A stretch of 64,000 bases of DNA from JACCZX01 sp963786295 (GCA_963786295.1 CAWAYV010000009.1:15593-79592); one strand, 5' to 3'. Shown: positions 8,103 to 18,744, counted from the first letter of the stretch. Notes: a model not told the origin generated them from the sequence alone. Program-made: numbers and translations.

Positions 8103-10146
8103 TCAGTCCTCCAGCATCTTGCGCAATTGCGCTTCGTCGATGATAGACACCTCGAGTTCGCGCGCTTTTGCGAGCTTCGAGCCAGCGTCGTCGCCGGCGA
8201 CGACGTGGTCGGTTTTGTTTGACACCGAGCCCGACACCTTACCGCCCGCGGCTTCGATCATCGATTTGGCAGCGTCGCGCTTTAGCGTGGGCAATGTTCC
8301 GGTGATGACGAACGTCTTGCCGGCCAACGGCCCGGCCGGCTCGCGCACCGGATCGGACTCAGGCCAGTGAACACCGACGGCACGCAGCTGCTCGATGCCT
8401 TCGCGGTTATGCGCTTCGGCAAAGAAACGTGCGATCGATGCAGCGACGACCGGACCGACGTCGGGTACTTGCAGCAGTTCGTCTTCCGATGCATTCATGA
8501 TGGGGTCGAGCCTGCCGAAATACCGCGCCAGGTCTCGCGCGGTGGATTCGCCGACGTGCCGAATACCAAGAGCAAAAATAAAACGCTCAAGCGTGGTGCT
8601 GCGCGCGCGCTCGAGCGCCGCCACCAGATTCGCCGCCGACTTGCCGGCCATTCTGTCGAGGTTCGGCCAGAGTGTCGACGCCAAGCTTGAATAAATCGGC
8701 CGGTGCATGCACCAGGCCGCTATCGACCAGCTGATCGACGATCTTGTCGCCCAGGCCTTCGATGTCGAGCGCGCGCCGGCTGGCAAAGTGCAGCAGCGCC
8801 TGCTTGCGCTGCGCGCCGCAAACAAGACCGCCGGTGCAGCGGGCGACCGCTTCACCCTCCTCGCGATATACACGCGACCCGCACACCGGGCAGCGCGCCG
8901 GCATCTTGAACACTTTTGCGTCGCTTGGCCGGCGTTCGGGAACGACCGCAACGACCTCGGGAATCACGTCGCCGGCACGCCGCACGATGACGGTGTCGCC
9001 GATGCGAACGTCCTTGCGGCGAATCTCGTCTTCGTTATGCAGCGTGGCGTTGGTAACCGTGACGCCGCCGACGAACACCGGAGCCAGGCGCGCCACCGGC
9101 GTCAACGCTCCGGTGCGGCCGACCTGGATATCGATACCGATCAGTTGCGTAACCGCTTCCTGCGCCGGAAACTTGTGAGCGATCGCAAAGCGCGGCGCGC
9201 GCGATACGTAGCCGAGCAACTGCTGATCGGCGCGCGAATTGACTCGGTAAACAACGCCGTCGATTTCGTACGGCAGCGTGGCGCGGCGCTCGCCCATTGC
9301 CTGATAAAAACGCAAACAACCGGCGATGCCGTCGACGACTGCCCGCTCGCGCGCGACCGGTATGCCCAGGCCGACAAACCAGTCCAGCAGCGCTGAATGC
9401 GTCGCTGGCTCGGCGGCACCTTGCAGCTCGCCCAGGCCGTACGCAAAAAAACGCAACGAGCGCTCGGCCGTGATGCGGGGATCGAGCTGCCGCAGCGCGC
9501 CGGCGGCTGCGTTGCGCGGATTCGCATACTCGCGCTCTTCCTTCGCGCGCTGCCGCTCATTCAAACGCTCGAACTCGCGCTTGAACATCATCACTTCACC
9601 ACGTACTTCGAGCACCGCAGGCGCCCGCTTTGCAAGATGCAACGGAATCGCGCGAATCGTGCGGATATTCGCCGTCACGTCCTCGCCGACCGCTCCGTCG
9701 CCGCGTGTCGCGCCCAGTACAAGCTCGCCGCGCTCATAGCGCAGGTTCACCGCCAAGCCGTCGAACTTCAGCTCGCACGCGTATTCGACCTCCTGCACTT
9801 TGCGGCCCGCGCGTAGCAGCGCATCGCGTACGCGGGTATCGAATGCGATGACGTCGGCTTCATCGAATGCATTGTTCAGCGACAGCATCGGCGCCGCGTG
9901 CCGAACCTCGCGAAACTCGCGGCTCGGCGCGCCACCGACGCGTTGCGTCGGCGAGTCGGGGGTAACGAGCGCCGGGTGTGCAGCTTCGAGCGCCTGCAGC
10001 TCTTGCATCAGACGGTCGTACTCTGCGTCGGGCAATGTGGGCTGGTCGAGCAGGTAGTAGTCGTGATCCGCCTTCGTAATTTCCGCCCGCAGGCGGCGCA
10101 CGCGCTCGGACGGCGCCACTTTCGACGAGCGATCTGCACGCGCCAC
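8103..10146 (-). CDS. ligA: NAD-dependent DNA ligase (internal frameshift)
   Basis: LigA seals nicks in replication and repair using NAD+. The adenylated lysine is Lys127 in the KxDG motif (ELKFDG). It is followed by the nucleotidyltransferase and OB regions, a four-Cys zinc finger (CPVCG near residue 413, the remaining Cys about 15-20 residues later), helix-hairpin-helix repeats, and a C-terminal BRCT domain (PLAGKTFVITGTLP). The frame breaks at about 8664-8666: GVDTLA is followed by EPRQNG in one frame but by NLDRMAGKSA in the next. Removing one base gives a ~680-residue ligase, the normal size. The start is a GTG at 10146. It lies 27 bases after zipA. Confidence 0.95.
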
Positions 10147-10173
10147 GGCGCTAATGGCTGTTATGGGCCATTA

Positions 10174-11250
10174 CTACGTATACAGCCGTCGTGCGCGCAT
10201 CGAGCCCGGTTCGATGCCGGCAGCGCGCATGTCGCCGAGTAACTTCTCCAGCTCGGCCTCAATCGCCGATTGCGCTGTGGCTTCGACGACGCGGCCATTG
10301 TCATCGACGACGCGCGCGTTCAACCGCGCAGCGAGTTGATGCGCAGCCGCGAACAGCATCGACAGCGGCGGCGGGTTCGCGGCCGAAGCCGGAACGTCCA
10401 GCGTAAGCGTCAGGCGCTGCGTCGGAAACGATGCCGCCGAGGTCACCGAAAGCGCGGTTGGATGTTGTCCGTCCAACCGTTCCCACCGCTCGCCCTCAAC
10501 TTCACTCAAGTCTGCTTCGCTCGCAGCTGCATTCACCTCGGCGTGGCTCCATGAGTCCGCCAGTGCCTCCAGCGTCAGCGTTATCTGAACATCGAAGCGC
10601 GCGCACAGAGTGTCGAGCTCGACCGCTTGCTGCACCAGTCGCGCAACATCGGGTGGGTCGAAGTCTGCATCGATCGCCACGGCGATCTGCTGAACGGTCG
10701 CAATGAAGCGCGACGCATCAATTTCGCCCAGCGAGTGACGTCGGGTGGCCAATTGCACCGCGATCAACATTTCCGAATAGAAGCCGAACCGGTCCGGCAG
10801 GCTCCAGCGCCCCGCCTTACTGTCCCACACCATTAGGTGAATCGGCAGCGGCAATGCAAGCCGATCGAGCTGCGCGCGCGCTTCGAGCGCAGCCACGCCA
10901 TCAAATGAGTGAACACAACGCAGCTCGAGCATCACGTCGAGCAACGCGTCTTCGACCCAGCCGCCCACCGACGGCGTTTCAACGAACGACTCTTCGCTCG
11001 GCGGCTCGCCCGCGAACGAATCGGGCTCCACCGAGATTCCCATCGTGGGTTCGATTCGCGCCGGTGCCTGCCGCGTGTTGCGCGCGGAAGGCGTGCGGCC
11101 CGGCAACGGACGCTGAAGCGGCGCGGCGTCGAGATCACTATGCGATTCGTCAACCTGCGCAGACTTGCGCTCCTGCCACTTGCCGTACAGGTAGAGCGCC
11201 ACCAACAAGACTGCCGCGATCGACAGCAGCACCCAGTGCAACTGATTCAT
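10174..11250 (-). CDS. zipA: ZipA-like cell division protein
   Basis: ZipA tethers FtsZ to the inner membrane. The 358-residue product has one N-terminal membrane helix (about residues 5-24, LHWVLLSIAAVLLVALYLYG), then a charged and Pro-rich linker. The C-terminal half resembles the FtsZ-binding domain (two beta-sheet regions with FDPPDVARLVQQAVELD and the RLTLTLDVPAS stretch). Family similarity in that domain is weak, and part of the call rests on context: smc-zipA-ligA is a recurrent betaproteobacterial order. It starts 7 bases after the smc stop. Confidence 0.8.
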   Translation of the reverse strand: MNQLHWVLLSIAAVLLVALYLYGKWQERKSAQVDESHSDLDAAPLQRPLPGRTPSARNTRQAPARIEPTMGISVEPDSFAGEPPSEESFVETPSVGGWVEDALLDVMLELRCVHSFDGVAALEARAQLDRLALPLPIHLMVWDSKAGRWSLPDRFGFYSEMLIAVQLATRRHSLGEIDASRFIATVQQIAVAIDADFDPPDVARLVQQAVELDTLCARFDVQITLTLEALADSWSHAEVNAAASEADLSEVEGERWERLDGQHPTALSVTSAASFPTQRLTLTLDVPASAANPPPLSMLFAAAHQLAARLNARVVDDNGRVVEATAQSAIEAELEKLLGDMRAAGIEPGSMRARRLYT

Positions 11251-11257
11251 GAGCTGC

Positions 11258-14200
11258 TTATGCGGCCTCGGCGGTCAGCCGCACGGCGCTGTCGATATCG
11301 ACCGCGACGATGCGCGACACACCTTGTTCCTGCATCGTCACGCCGATCAGCTGCTGCGCCATCTCCATCGAAATCTTGTTGTGCGTGATGAACATGAACT
11401 GCGTGTTATCGGTCATCGATTCGACTAGTCGGCAGAAGCGTTCGGTGTTGGCGTCGTCGAGCGGCGCATCGACCTCGTCCAGCAGGCAAAACGGCGCCGG
11501 ATTCAGTTTGAACAACGCAAACACCAACGCAATTGCAGTCAGCGCTTTTTCTCCACCAGACAGCAGATGGATCGTGCTGTTGCGTTTGCCGGGTGGCTGC
11601 GCCATTACCTGCACACCCGCATCGAGGATCTCTTCGCCGGTCATGATCAGCCGGGCTTCACCACCGCCGAACAACTTCGGAAACAGCTGGCCAAAGTGCA
11701 CGTTCACAGCATCGAACGTCTGTTGCAGCATCTGCCGCGTTTCGCGATCGATCTTGCGAATCGCGTCTTCCAGTGTCGTGATTGCCGCAGTCAGGTCGGC
11801 GGACTGCGCATCCAAAAAGTTCTTCCGCTCACGCGACGTCGTCAGCTCTTCGAGCGCTGCGAGATTGACTGCGCCCAGCGCTTCGATTTCCTGCGCTAGG
11901 CGCGCAATCTCGGCCTGCAGCGCCGCGGCCTTTTGCGGCGGTTTGGTGAGCTTCGCCGTCAATGCCGACTCGTCAGCTCCAGCTTCGTTGAGTTGGCTCG
12001 CGAACTGCTCGGCAGCAAGGTGTGCCGCCTGTTCCTTCAATTGCAATTCGGTGAGCTTTTCGCGTAACGGTTGCACGTCGCGCTCGAGCGTCAGTCGCTT
12101 CTCATCGGCGGCGCGCAGTTGTTGCGCGAAGTCGTCCAAACGGCTCCGTGCCTGACGTAGCGACTCGTCGGCCGCTGTTCGACGCGACAGCCAGTCGGCC
12201 AAGCCCGCTCGCGCGGCGCCATCGTCGAGTCGCTTCAACTCATCATCGGCCTTGGCGATCTCATCCGCCAGCCGCTGCGCGTCGGCGCTTGCTGCTTCCG
12301 CACCACGCGCCAAATCAAGTTCACGCTCGCGGTTCGAGTTCAGCGCGAATTCACAATGCTGGCGTGCCGTGTCGAGCACGCGTTGCTCATCGCGCGCGGC
12401 GCGCAACGCTCGATCGGACTCTTCGTACGTGAGGCGCGCGCTCTCGACAGCCTCCTGCCGCGTGGAAAGTTCGGCGTCAAGTTGCTCGAACTGCGCATCG
12501 GCCTGTGCGCGCTGCGAACGCGCGTCACGCTCGTGGGATTCGATCTCGTGCAGTTCGGTGTCGATCTGGCCGCTGCGATGCCTGACTCGATCGATCAACT
12601 CTTCGAGCCGAACCGACTCCAACTGCAGCACATGCATCTGCGAGCGCTGCCGTTCGGCATCCTGCCGGCCGGTATCGCGCGCTTGCTGCGCCGACCGCAA
12701 TTCAGCCTCGGCACGCGCGACGGCCGCCGTCGCTTCTTCGACGATCAGGCGCTGCGCGCGCACTTCGCGCTCGAGGTTGTCGATTTCCAGACGGCGTGCG
12801 AGCAGGCCCGAAGCTTGATCGTCTGCCGCGTAGAAGTGCACGTCGTGCCGCGACACCCGGTGCGCGGCCTTGACGACGAACTGGCCGCCTGCAGGCAGCT
12901 CATTGCGCGCGGCCAGCGCCGATGCCAGGTCGTTCGCCACGAAGACATTGGCCAACCAGTCGGCAAGCAACGCCGCGAAAGCGGCATCGTGCGTGCGCAC
13001 CAAGTCGCTCAGCCGACGGAATCCGGGCATCTCCGGCAGGTCACGCGCCACTGCACCGCTGGTCGAATAAAACGCAACACGCGCCGGTGGTGAGTCAGTA
13101 ACCAGACCGCCGATCGTGTCGAGCCTGCCGACTTCGATGCCTTGCACGCGCTCGCGCAGCACCGATTCGAACGCGGTTTCCCAACCCGGCTCGACGACCA
13201 GCTTGCGAAACAGCCGCGGCAGATTCTCCAGCCCCTGGGCTCGCAACCACGGATCGAGCTTGGCGTTGGCTTCGACGCTAGCCTGCACTTGTTTCAGCGC
13301 CTGCAGCCGAGCCTCGATCCTCGCCAGTGCTTCGGTCTGTCCTGCCCGATCATCCAGGCGCTGTTGCCGCTGCTCGGTCATCTGATCGACGTGCGCTTCG
13401 CTGCGCTGCTGCGACTGGGTGCTCGCCGCTATTTCGCCTTCGTTCTTTGCCAGCTGCTGTTTCAGATTTGCCAGATGAGCTTCGTCGGGCGAACCAATCG
13501 ACGCCTGCTCTTCGCTAAGCCGCTCTCGCCGCTGCGCAAGCTGGGCGAGCTGTCGGTCAGCGTTGCGTTGCTCGACGGCTGCCGCTTCGATCGACTGTTC
13601 GGCGAGCGCTGCATCGGCCTGCGCCGCAGTCACCGCATCGCGCGCGGTTCGATAGGTCTGTTCGAGCTGCGGCAGTGTCGCCTCATGCTCGGAAACGCTC
13701 ACCCTCGCCTGCTCAAGCTGCCGCGCCATGTCCGCGATCGCTTGCACGATCTCGGCAGCGCGCTGGCGAAGCTCGGTCTGCTCGTTCAGGCGGACATTGC
13801 GAGTCGCAACCAACGACTCCACCTGTGCAGACAACCGCGTACGGCTCTCTGCGATCAAGCGTATCTCCGATTCGAGCTTCGCCACTTCGGCGTTGACTTG
13901 AAACAGCGCGCCTTGCTCGGCGTGGACAGCGTCGCTCGCCGCAAAGTGGGCGCTTCGAACGTCTTCCAGCGCGCGCTCGGCGCCGCGCAGGTCGGCGACA
14001 TGGGCGTCGAACGCCACGGTGCGATTGGCGATATCGCGCGTTACCTTGTCGCGCTCCGCATCCGCCTCGCGCTTGCGCGTCAGCCACAGCAGTTGCTGCT
14101 GCTCGTCGTGCGTCGCCTGCAGCGAGCGGTACGTCTGCGCCACCGCGGCTTGCTGCTCCAGCTTGCCGATCTGAGAGTCGAGCTCGCGCAGAATATCTTC

Positions 14201-14782
14201 GACGCGCGTCAGGTTGTCGCGCGTATCGGCCAGCCGATTCTCGGTTTCGCGACGGCGCTCCTTGTACTTTGAAACGCCCGCCGCCTCCTCCAGGAAAATG
14301 CGCAACTCTTCGGGCCGTGCCTCGATGATGCGTGTGATCATTCCCTGGCCGATGATCGCGTAAGCGCGCGGGCCGAGCCCGGTCCCGAGAAACATGTCGT
14401 GCACGTCGCGCCGGCGCACATTCTGGTTGTTGATGTAGTAGCTCGACGCGCCGTCGCGTGTCAGCACGCGCTTCACCGAAATCTCGGCGTATTGGGCCCA
14501 AGCACCACCGATCCGCCCATCGTTGTTGTCGAACGCAAGTTCGACGCTGGCGCGACCGGCCGGCTTGCGATCGCCCGAGCCGTTGAAAATCACGTCCTGC
14601 ATTGACTCGCCACGCAGCTCGGCGGCCTTACTCTCTCCGAGCACCCAGCGCACCGCATCGATCACGTTCGACTTGCCGCACCCGTTAGGACCGACGACGC
14701 CGACCAGCGTGCCGGGTACGTCGATCGGCGTCGGATCGATAAACGATTTGAACCCGGCGAGTCTGATCTGCCGAAGGCGCAC
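11258..14782 (-). CDS. smc: Chromosome segregation protein SMC
   Basis: SMC is the ATPase of bacterial condensin. The ~1174-residue product has the Walker A GPNGCGKSN near the N-terminus, two long coiled-coil arms rich in Glu, Gln, Ala and Arg, and a hinge domain around residues 500-650. The C-terminal ABC signature LSGGEKALTAI and Walker B CLLDEVDAPLDD follow. The frame is open up to 14893, but residues before the GTG at 14782 (VRLRQIRLAGFKSF) do not resemble SMC and would overlap queF on the other strand. GTG 14782 is therefore preferred, although no strong ribosome binding site is visible. It is the first gene of smc-zipA-ligA. Confidence 0.96.
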   Translation of the reverse strand: MRLRQIRLAGFKSFIDPTPIDVPGTLVGVVGPNGCGKSNVIDAVRWVLGESKAAELRGESMQDVIFNGSGDRKPAGRASVELAFDNNDGRIGGAWAQYAEISVKRVLTRDGASSYYINNQNVRRRDVHDMFLGTGLGPRAYAIIGQGMITRIIEARPEELRIFLEEAAGVSKYKERRRETENRLADTRDNLTRVEDILRELDSQIGKLEQQAAVAQTYRSLQATHDEQQQLLWLTRKREADAERDKVTRDIANRTVAFDAHVADLRGAERALEDVRSAHFAASDAVHAEQGALFQVNAEVAKLESEIRLIAESRTRLSAQVESLVATRNVRLNEQTELRQRAAEIVQAIADMARQLEQARVSVSEHEATLPQLEQTYRTARDAVTAAQADAALAEQSIEAAAVEQRNADRQLAQLAQRRERLSEEQASIGSPDEAHLANLKQQLAKNEGEIAASTQSQQRSEAHVDQMTEQRQQRLDDRAGQTEALARIEARLQALKQVQASVEANAKLDPWLRAQGLENLPRLFRKLVVEPGWETAFESVLRERVQGIEVGRLDTIGGLVTDSPPARVAFYSTSGAVARDLPEMPGFRRLSDLVRTHDAAFAALLADWLANVFVANDLASALAARNELPAGGQFVVKAAHRVSRHDVHFYAADDQASGLLARRLEIDNLEREVRAQRLIVEEATAAVARAEAELRSAQQARDTGRQDAERQRSQMHVLQLESVRLEELIDRVRHRSGQIDTELHEIESHERDARSQRAQADAQFEQLDAELSTRQEAVESARLTYEESDRALRAARDEQRVLDTARQHCEFALNSNRERELDLARGAEAASADAQRLADEIAKADDELKRLDDGAARAGLADWLSRRTAADESLRQARSRLDDFAQQLRAADEKRLTLERDVQPLREKLTELQLKEQAAHLAAEQFASQLNEAGADESALTAKLTKPPQKAAALQAEIARLAQEIEALGAVNLAALEELTTSRERKNFLDAQSADLTAAITTLEDAIRKIDRETRQMLQQTFDAVNVHFGQLFPKLFGGGEARLIMTGEEILDAGVQVMAQPPGKRNSTIHLLSGGEKALTAIALVFALFKLNPAPFCLLDEVDAPLDDANTERFCRLVESMTDNTQFMFITHNKISMEMAQQLIGVTMQEQGVSRIVAVDIDSAVRLTAEAA

Positions 14783-14843
14783 GTTGATTGGGAGTTTGAA
14801 GTTAGCGCATGCAGGATGCGCAGAGCGTTCGAGAGTGCGTTCG

Positions 14844-14849
14844 TATAAT
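14844..14849 (+). promoter_or_regulatory. Candidate -10 box for queF
   Basis: A perfect TATAAT lies 26 bases before the queF ATG in the 92-base divergent gap between smc and queF. The -35 region is poor. The spacing would give a leader of about 20 bases. Confidence 0.35.
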
Positions 14850-14874
14850 ACCGTGCAAGTTCGTCTCGTCCTGC

Positions 14875-15303
14875 ATGGCCACACGCCCTTCAAAGATCCT
14901 CGAAACTTTCGCCAACCCGTCGCCGCAGCGCGATTACTGGGTGCGAATGGAAATTCCTGAGTTCACATGCCTGTGCCCGTTGACCGGCCAGCCGGACTTC
15001 GCGACGATCGTGATCGACTTCGTCCCCGACAAGCGCAACGTCGAGCTGAAAAGCCTGAAGCTGTACATGTGGTCATATCGCAATGAGGGCGCCTTTCACG
15101 AGGCGGTGACCAATGCCATCCTGGACGATCTGGTCAGGGCGATTGCCCCGCGCTTTATGCGCCTGACTGCAAAGTGGTACGTGCGCGGCGGGATTTTCAC
15201 GACCGTGATGGCTGAGCATCGCAAGAAAGGATGGAAGCCGGCGCCACTCGTTGAAGTAAGAGAAGCTAACGCCGAGCAGCTCGACCCGCGAGTAGCCATT
15301 TGA
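14875..15303 (+). CDS. queF: NADPH-dependent 7-cyano-7-deazaguanine reductase
   Basis: QueF reduces preQ0 to preQ1 in queuosine tRNA modification. The 142-residue product is the short (unimodular, YkvM-like) form. The catalytic Cys34 and the Asp41 seven residues later lie in FTCLCPLTGQPDFATI, the family signature. The SLKLYMWSYRNEGAFHE segment forms the NADPH-side QueF motif. The start at 14875 (MATRPSK) is chosen over an upstream in-frame ATG at 14809, because the longer version adds residues unlike the family and would run into the smc promoter region. It overlaps the next gene by 4 bases (its TGA at 15301-15303 overlaps a TTG start at 15300). Confidence 0.95.
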   Translation: MATRPSKILETFANPSPQRDYWVRMEIPEFTCLCPLTGQPDFATIVIDFVPDKRNVELKSLKLYMWSYRNEGAFHEAVTNAILDDLVRAIAPRFMRLTAKWYVRGGIFTTVMAEHRKKGWKPAPLVEVREANAEQLDPRVAI

Positions 15304-16497
15304 ATCCCGACCTCGGTCTGCTGCAGCCGTACCCGTTCGAGCGGCTGCGCCAGCTGTTAGCTGGCATCACGCCTGCCGCCGATCTTGCGCCGATCAACCT
15401 GTCGGTCGGCGAGCCGAAGCACCCGACGCCGCCGTTTATTCTGGAGGCGTACGCCAAAGCGTTGCCCGGTGTCGCGAGCTATCCGCTGACCGCCGGCGTG
15501 CCGCAGCTGCGCGAAGCGATTGCTGCCTGGGCGACCCGCCGTTATCAGCTAAAAGCGCTCGATCCTTCGACGCAGATACTGCCGGTCACCGGCACGCGCG
15601 AAGCGCTGTTTTCGTTCGCACAAGCGGTGATCGATCGCACCCGTGACGCGCGAGTGCTGGCGCCCAATCCGTTCTATCAGATCTACGAAGGTGCGGCCGT
15701 ATTGGCCGGGGCCAAACCGATTTATCTGCCAACCACCGCGGACGATGATTTCCGCATGCGGTTCGACACGTTGACACCCGAAGAGTGGCGCAACGTACAA
15801 CTGGTGTACGTCTGTTCGCCCGGCAACCCAACCGGCCACGTGATGACGCTCGGCGAATGGAAGCAGCTGTTTGAGCTGTCCGATCGCTATGGATTCGTTA
15901 TCGCGTCCGACGAGTGCTACTCGGAGATTTACTTCGAAGAAGGAAAACCGCCGCTCGGCAGCTTGCAAGCAGCTGCACAGCTCGGTCGCGACCGCTACGA
16001 AAGGCTGGTGATGTTCTGCAGCTTGTCGAAGCGCTCGAGCGTGCCGGGAATGCGGTCGGGGTTCGTGGCGGGCGATGCGGATGCGCTGGCAAAAATTCTT
16101 GCTGTATCGCACGTATCACGGCACCGCGATGAGCGTCGCCGTACAACATGCGAGCATCGCCGCCTGGCAGGATGAAGCGCATGTCGTCGAAAACCGCCGT
16201 CTTTACGCACAGAAGTTTGTGCAGGCCACACCGCTCATCGCCTCTCGGCTTCCTTGTTCGATACCCGATGCAGCGTTTTATCTATGGGCGCGTACGCCGA
16301 TCAGCGATTCCGAATACGCGCAGCGGTTGTATGCGCACAAGAACGTGACGGTGCTACCGGGCAGCTATTTGTCGCGCAACACGAATAGCGGCAACCCGGG
16401 CAGCGGCTATGTCAGGATTGCGCTGGTCGCATCGCCCGCCGAAGCTGCCGATGCTGCCGCCCGCATCGCAAGTCTCGATCTTGAAAGCTCCCGATGA
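15300..16497 (+). CDS. dapC: Succinyldiaminopimelate transaminase (frameshifted)
   Basis: This class I/II PLP aminotransferase makes N-succinyl-LL-2,6-diaminopimelate in lysine and peptidoglycan precursor synthesis. It shows the substrate-binding INLSVGEPKHPTP, the CSPGNPTG motif, ASDECYSEIYFE, and the PLP lysine Lys244 in SLSKRSSVPGMRSG. The frame breaks in an A5 run at 16091-16095. Removing one A joins LAK to FLLYRTYHGTAMS and gives about 398 residues. The start is a TTG that overlaps the queF stop; no nearby ATG is in frame. It overlaps dapD by four bases (ATGA). Identification as DapC over other PLP aminotransferases rests partly on adjacency to dapD. Confidence 0.92.
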
Positions 16498-17309
16498 ATC
16501 TCGAAACTGTCATCAACGACGCCTATGAGCAGCGCGCGACGATTAGCCCGGCATCGGCGCCTTCGGAAGTGCGTGCAGCGGTCGAGCAGACGATCGCACA
16601 GCTCGATTCAGGCACGCTGAGAGTGGCGGAAAAGCGCGCCGGCGCGTGGGTCGTGCATCAGTGGGTGAAGAAAGCAGTTTTGCTGTCGTTCCGCCTGAAC
16701 GACAACGCGCCGGTGCAAGCCGGCTTCGCCCAGTTCTACGACAAGGTGCCGAATAAGTTCGCCGCGTGGAACAGGGCCGCGTTTGAGCGATCGGGCGTGC
16801 GGGTGGTTCCACCCGCGGTGGCGCGCCGCGGCAGCTTTGTTGCGAAAAACGTCGTGATGATGCCGTCATTCGTCAATATCGGCGCGTACGTGGATGAAGG
16901 CACGATGGTCGACACTTGGGTCACCGTCGGTTCGTGCGCGCAGATCGGCAAGCATGTGCACTTATCCGGCGGCGTCGGCATCGGTGGCGTGCTCGAGCCG
17001 CTGCAGGCCAACCCGACGATTATCGAAGACAACTGCTTTATCGGTGCCCGCTCGGAGATCGTCGAAGGGGTCATCGTCGAGGCAAATTCGGTGATCTCGA
17101 TGGGCGTCTATATCAGCCAAAGCACGAAGATCTATGACCGCGCCACCGGCGAAGTCAGCTACGGGCGCGTGCCGGCAGGCTCGGTCGTCGTATCCGGCAA
17201 TTTGCCGTCGGCCGACGGCAAATACAGCCTGTACTGCGCGGTGATCGTCAAGAAGGTCGACGCTGGCACCCGCGCCAAGACGGCAATCAACGAGCTGCTG
17301 CGCGACTGA
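16494..17309 (+). CDS. dapD: Tetrahydrodipicolinate N-succinyltransferase
   Basis: DapD transfers succinyl from succinyl-CoA to tetrahydrodipicolinate, the step before DapC. The 271-residue product has an N-terminal alpha-helical domain and a left-handed beta-helix of hexapeptide repeats. Conserved blocks include VRVVPPAVARRGSFV, GAYVDEGTMVDTW and GGVGIGGVLEPLQA. The length is normal for the family. The start overlaps the end of dapC (ATGA), indicating coupling. A hairpin about 60 bases after the stop may mark the transcript end. Confidence 0.97.
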   Translation: MNLETVINDAYEQRATISPASAPSEVRAAVEQTIAQLDSGTLRVAEKRAGAWVVHQWVKKAVLLSFRLNDNAPVQAGFAQFYDKVPNKFAAWNRAAFERSGVRVVPPAVARRGSFVAKNVVMMPSFVNIGAYVDEGTMVDTWVTVGSCAQIGKHVHLSGGVGIGGVLEPLQANPTIIEDNCFIGARSEIVEGVIVEANSVISMGVYISQSTKIYDRATGEVSYGRVPAGSVVVSGNLPSADGKYSLYCAVIVKKVDAGTRAKTAINELLRD

Positions 17310-17370
17310 GCAATACGCCGGGCCCTCAGCCCATAAATTCGCCCACTTTTCATCCGTTTGGCGGTATGCC

Positions 17371-17389
17371 AAGCGCCAATCTGGCGCTT
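17371..17389 (+). terminator. Hairpin between dapD and pilU, weak terminator candidate
   Basis: A perfect 8-bp inverted repeat (AAGCGCCA/TGGCGCTT) with a 3-base loop lies midway in the 128-base gap. It is followed only by TATCC, not a T-run, so rho-independent termination is doubtful. A protein-binding or RNA-stability role is also possible. Confidence 0.4.
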
Positions 17390-17437
17390 TATCCTTCCCG
17401 ATCCGGAATCTTGCGGTAGCTGAATAGGAACTGAGCG

Positions 17438-18577
17438 ATGTCCCTGGAGCGCATGTTCAATCTGATGGCCGAAAAGCAGGCGTCGGATCTGTTTTTCTCG
17501 GTCGGCTCGCCGATCACGATCAAGATCAACGGAGTATGCGTGCCGATCAACCAGGATCGCCTGGCGCCGCAAGCGATCGTTTCGCTGCTGGCCGAGCGCC
17601 TGACCGATGCGCACTTTCGCGAGCTCGAAGACTCGCGCGAACTGAATATCGGCTTGCCGGTGCAGGGCATCGGCAGTTTTCGTTTGAGCGCGTTCTTGCA
17701 GCGCGGGTCGATTTCGGCGGTGATTCGTTTTATTCCGCACGACGTACCGAAACTCGACGCGCTGCACCTGCCCGAAGTGCTGAAAGATCTGATCATGGAA
17801 CGGCGCGGCATGATCCTGGTCGTCGGCGCGGCAGGTTCGGGTAAATCGACGACGATCGCGTCGATGCTCGACCATCGCAACGAGTTGTCTACGGGTCACG
17901 TGTTGACCTTCGAAGATCCGATCGAGTATCTGTTCCGCAACAAGAAGTCGATCATCAATCAGCGCGAGATCGGATCCGATGCGCGCACGTTACAAGCTGC
18001 CTTACGCAGCGCAATGCGGCAGGCGCCCGACGTCATTTTCATCGGCGAGATTCGTGACCGCGACACGATGAGCGCGGCAATCGCGTATTCGATGTCGGGT
18101 CATTTGGTGGTCGCGACACTGCATGCGACCAACAGTTCACACGCGCTGAATCGCGTGATCAGTTTCTACCCGCCTGAAACGCGCCAGGCGCTGTTCCAGG
18201 ACATGTCGGTCGCGATGAAGGCGATCGTGTCGCAGCGGTTGATCCGCTCGAAGCGCGGCGGCCGCGTGCCGTCGGTCGAAGTGCTGATGAATACGCGGCA
18301 CATTGCCGATCTGATCGAGCGCGGCGACGTGGCGGCGATCAAAGAGGCGATGGAGCAAAGCCTGGCGCCGGAAAGCATCTCGTTCGAGCAGAGTTTGTAC
18401 ACGTTGATCCAGGCCGATCAGATTACGCGTGAAGACGCGCTGGCCGCGGCCGACTCGCAAAACAACCTGCTCTGGTTCATTAACAACGCAGGCAAACCGC
18501 TGACGCCGGCGGAGCGCAAGCAGCGTGCAGAATCCGGGCAAGACGCCTCGTTCTCCGAGTTCACGCTGAACATTTGA
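17438..18577 (+). CDS. pilU: Type IV pilus retraction ATPase PilU
   Basis: PilU is a PilT-like hexameric ATPase that assists type IV pilus retraction. The 379-residue product has a PAS-like N-terminal domain, then Walker A GAAGSGKSTT (about 129-138), the Asp box TFEDPIEYLF, Walker B IFIGEIRDRDTM and the His box HLVVATLHATNSSHAL. It lacks the AIRNLIRE retraction motif of PilT, and its C-terminus is longer, as in PilU. Its location between dapD and dapE, away from the pil operons, is common in Betaproteobacteria. It is not part of the secretion operon at 41.8-51.1 kb. Confidence 0.9.
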   Translation: MSLERMFNLMAEKQASDLFFSVGSPITIKINGVCVPINQDRLAPQAIVSLLAERLTDAHFRELEDSRELNIGLPVQGIGSFRLSAFLQRGSISAVIRFIPHDVPKLDALHLPEVLKDLIMERRGMILVVGAAGSGKSTTIASMLDHRNELSTGHVLTFEDPIEYLFRNKKSIINQREIGSDARTLQAALRSAMRQAPDVIFIGEIRDRDTMSAAIAYSMSGHLVVATLHATNSSHALNRVISFYPPETRQALFQDMSVAMKAIVSQRLIRSKRGGRVPSVEVLMNTRHIADLIERGDVAAIKEAMEQSLAPESISFEQSLYTLIQADQITREDALAAADSQNNLLWFINNAGKPLTPAERKQRAESGQDASFSEFTLNI

Positions 18578-18644
18578 CGGTCACACGGTTCAGGATGCTC
18601 CGAAAGACGTAGCGAGCGGGCTGAGGTTGCGCCGAAGAGCGCAG

Positions 18645-18661
18645 ACGTACAAGCAGTACGT
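18645..18661. repeat. Small inverted repeat in the pilU-dapE gap
   Basis: A perfect 6-bp palindromic stem (ACGTAC/GTACGT) with a 5-base loop lies in the 167-base gap. The rest of the gap is GC-rich with loosely repeated CGCAG/GCGCAA words. No gene is visible in it. Confidence 0.35.
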
Positions 18662-18744
18662 TGAGCACCGCAGGCGCAAGATCAGCCGGCGCAGTAGTTT
18701 TGCGAGGCATGCGAGTGCTGCCGTTACAATCGGCGGCCCCTCCG

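Noticed and set aside
18578..18744. RNA gene or riboswitch in the pilU-dapE gap
   Set aside because: Only a short 6-bp hairpin is visible; no tRNA-like or known riboswitch core could be recognised by eye.
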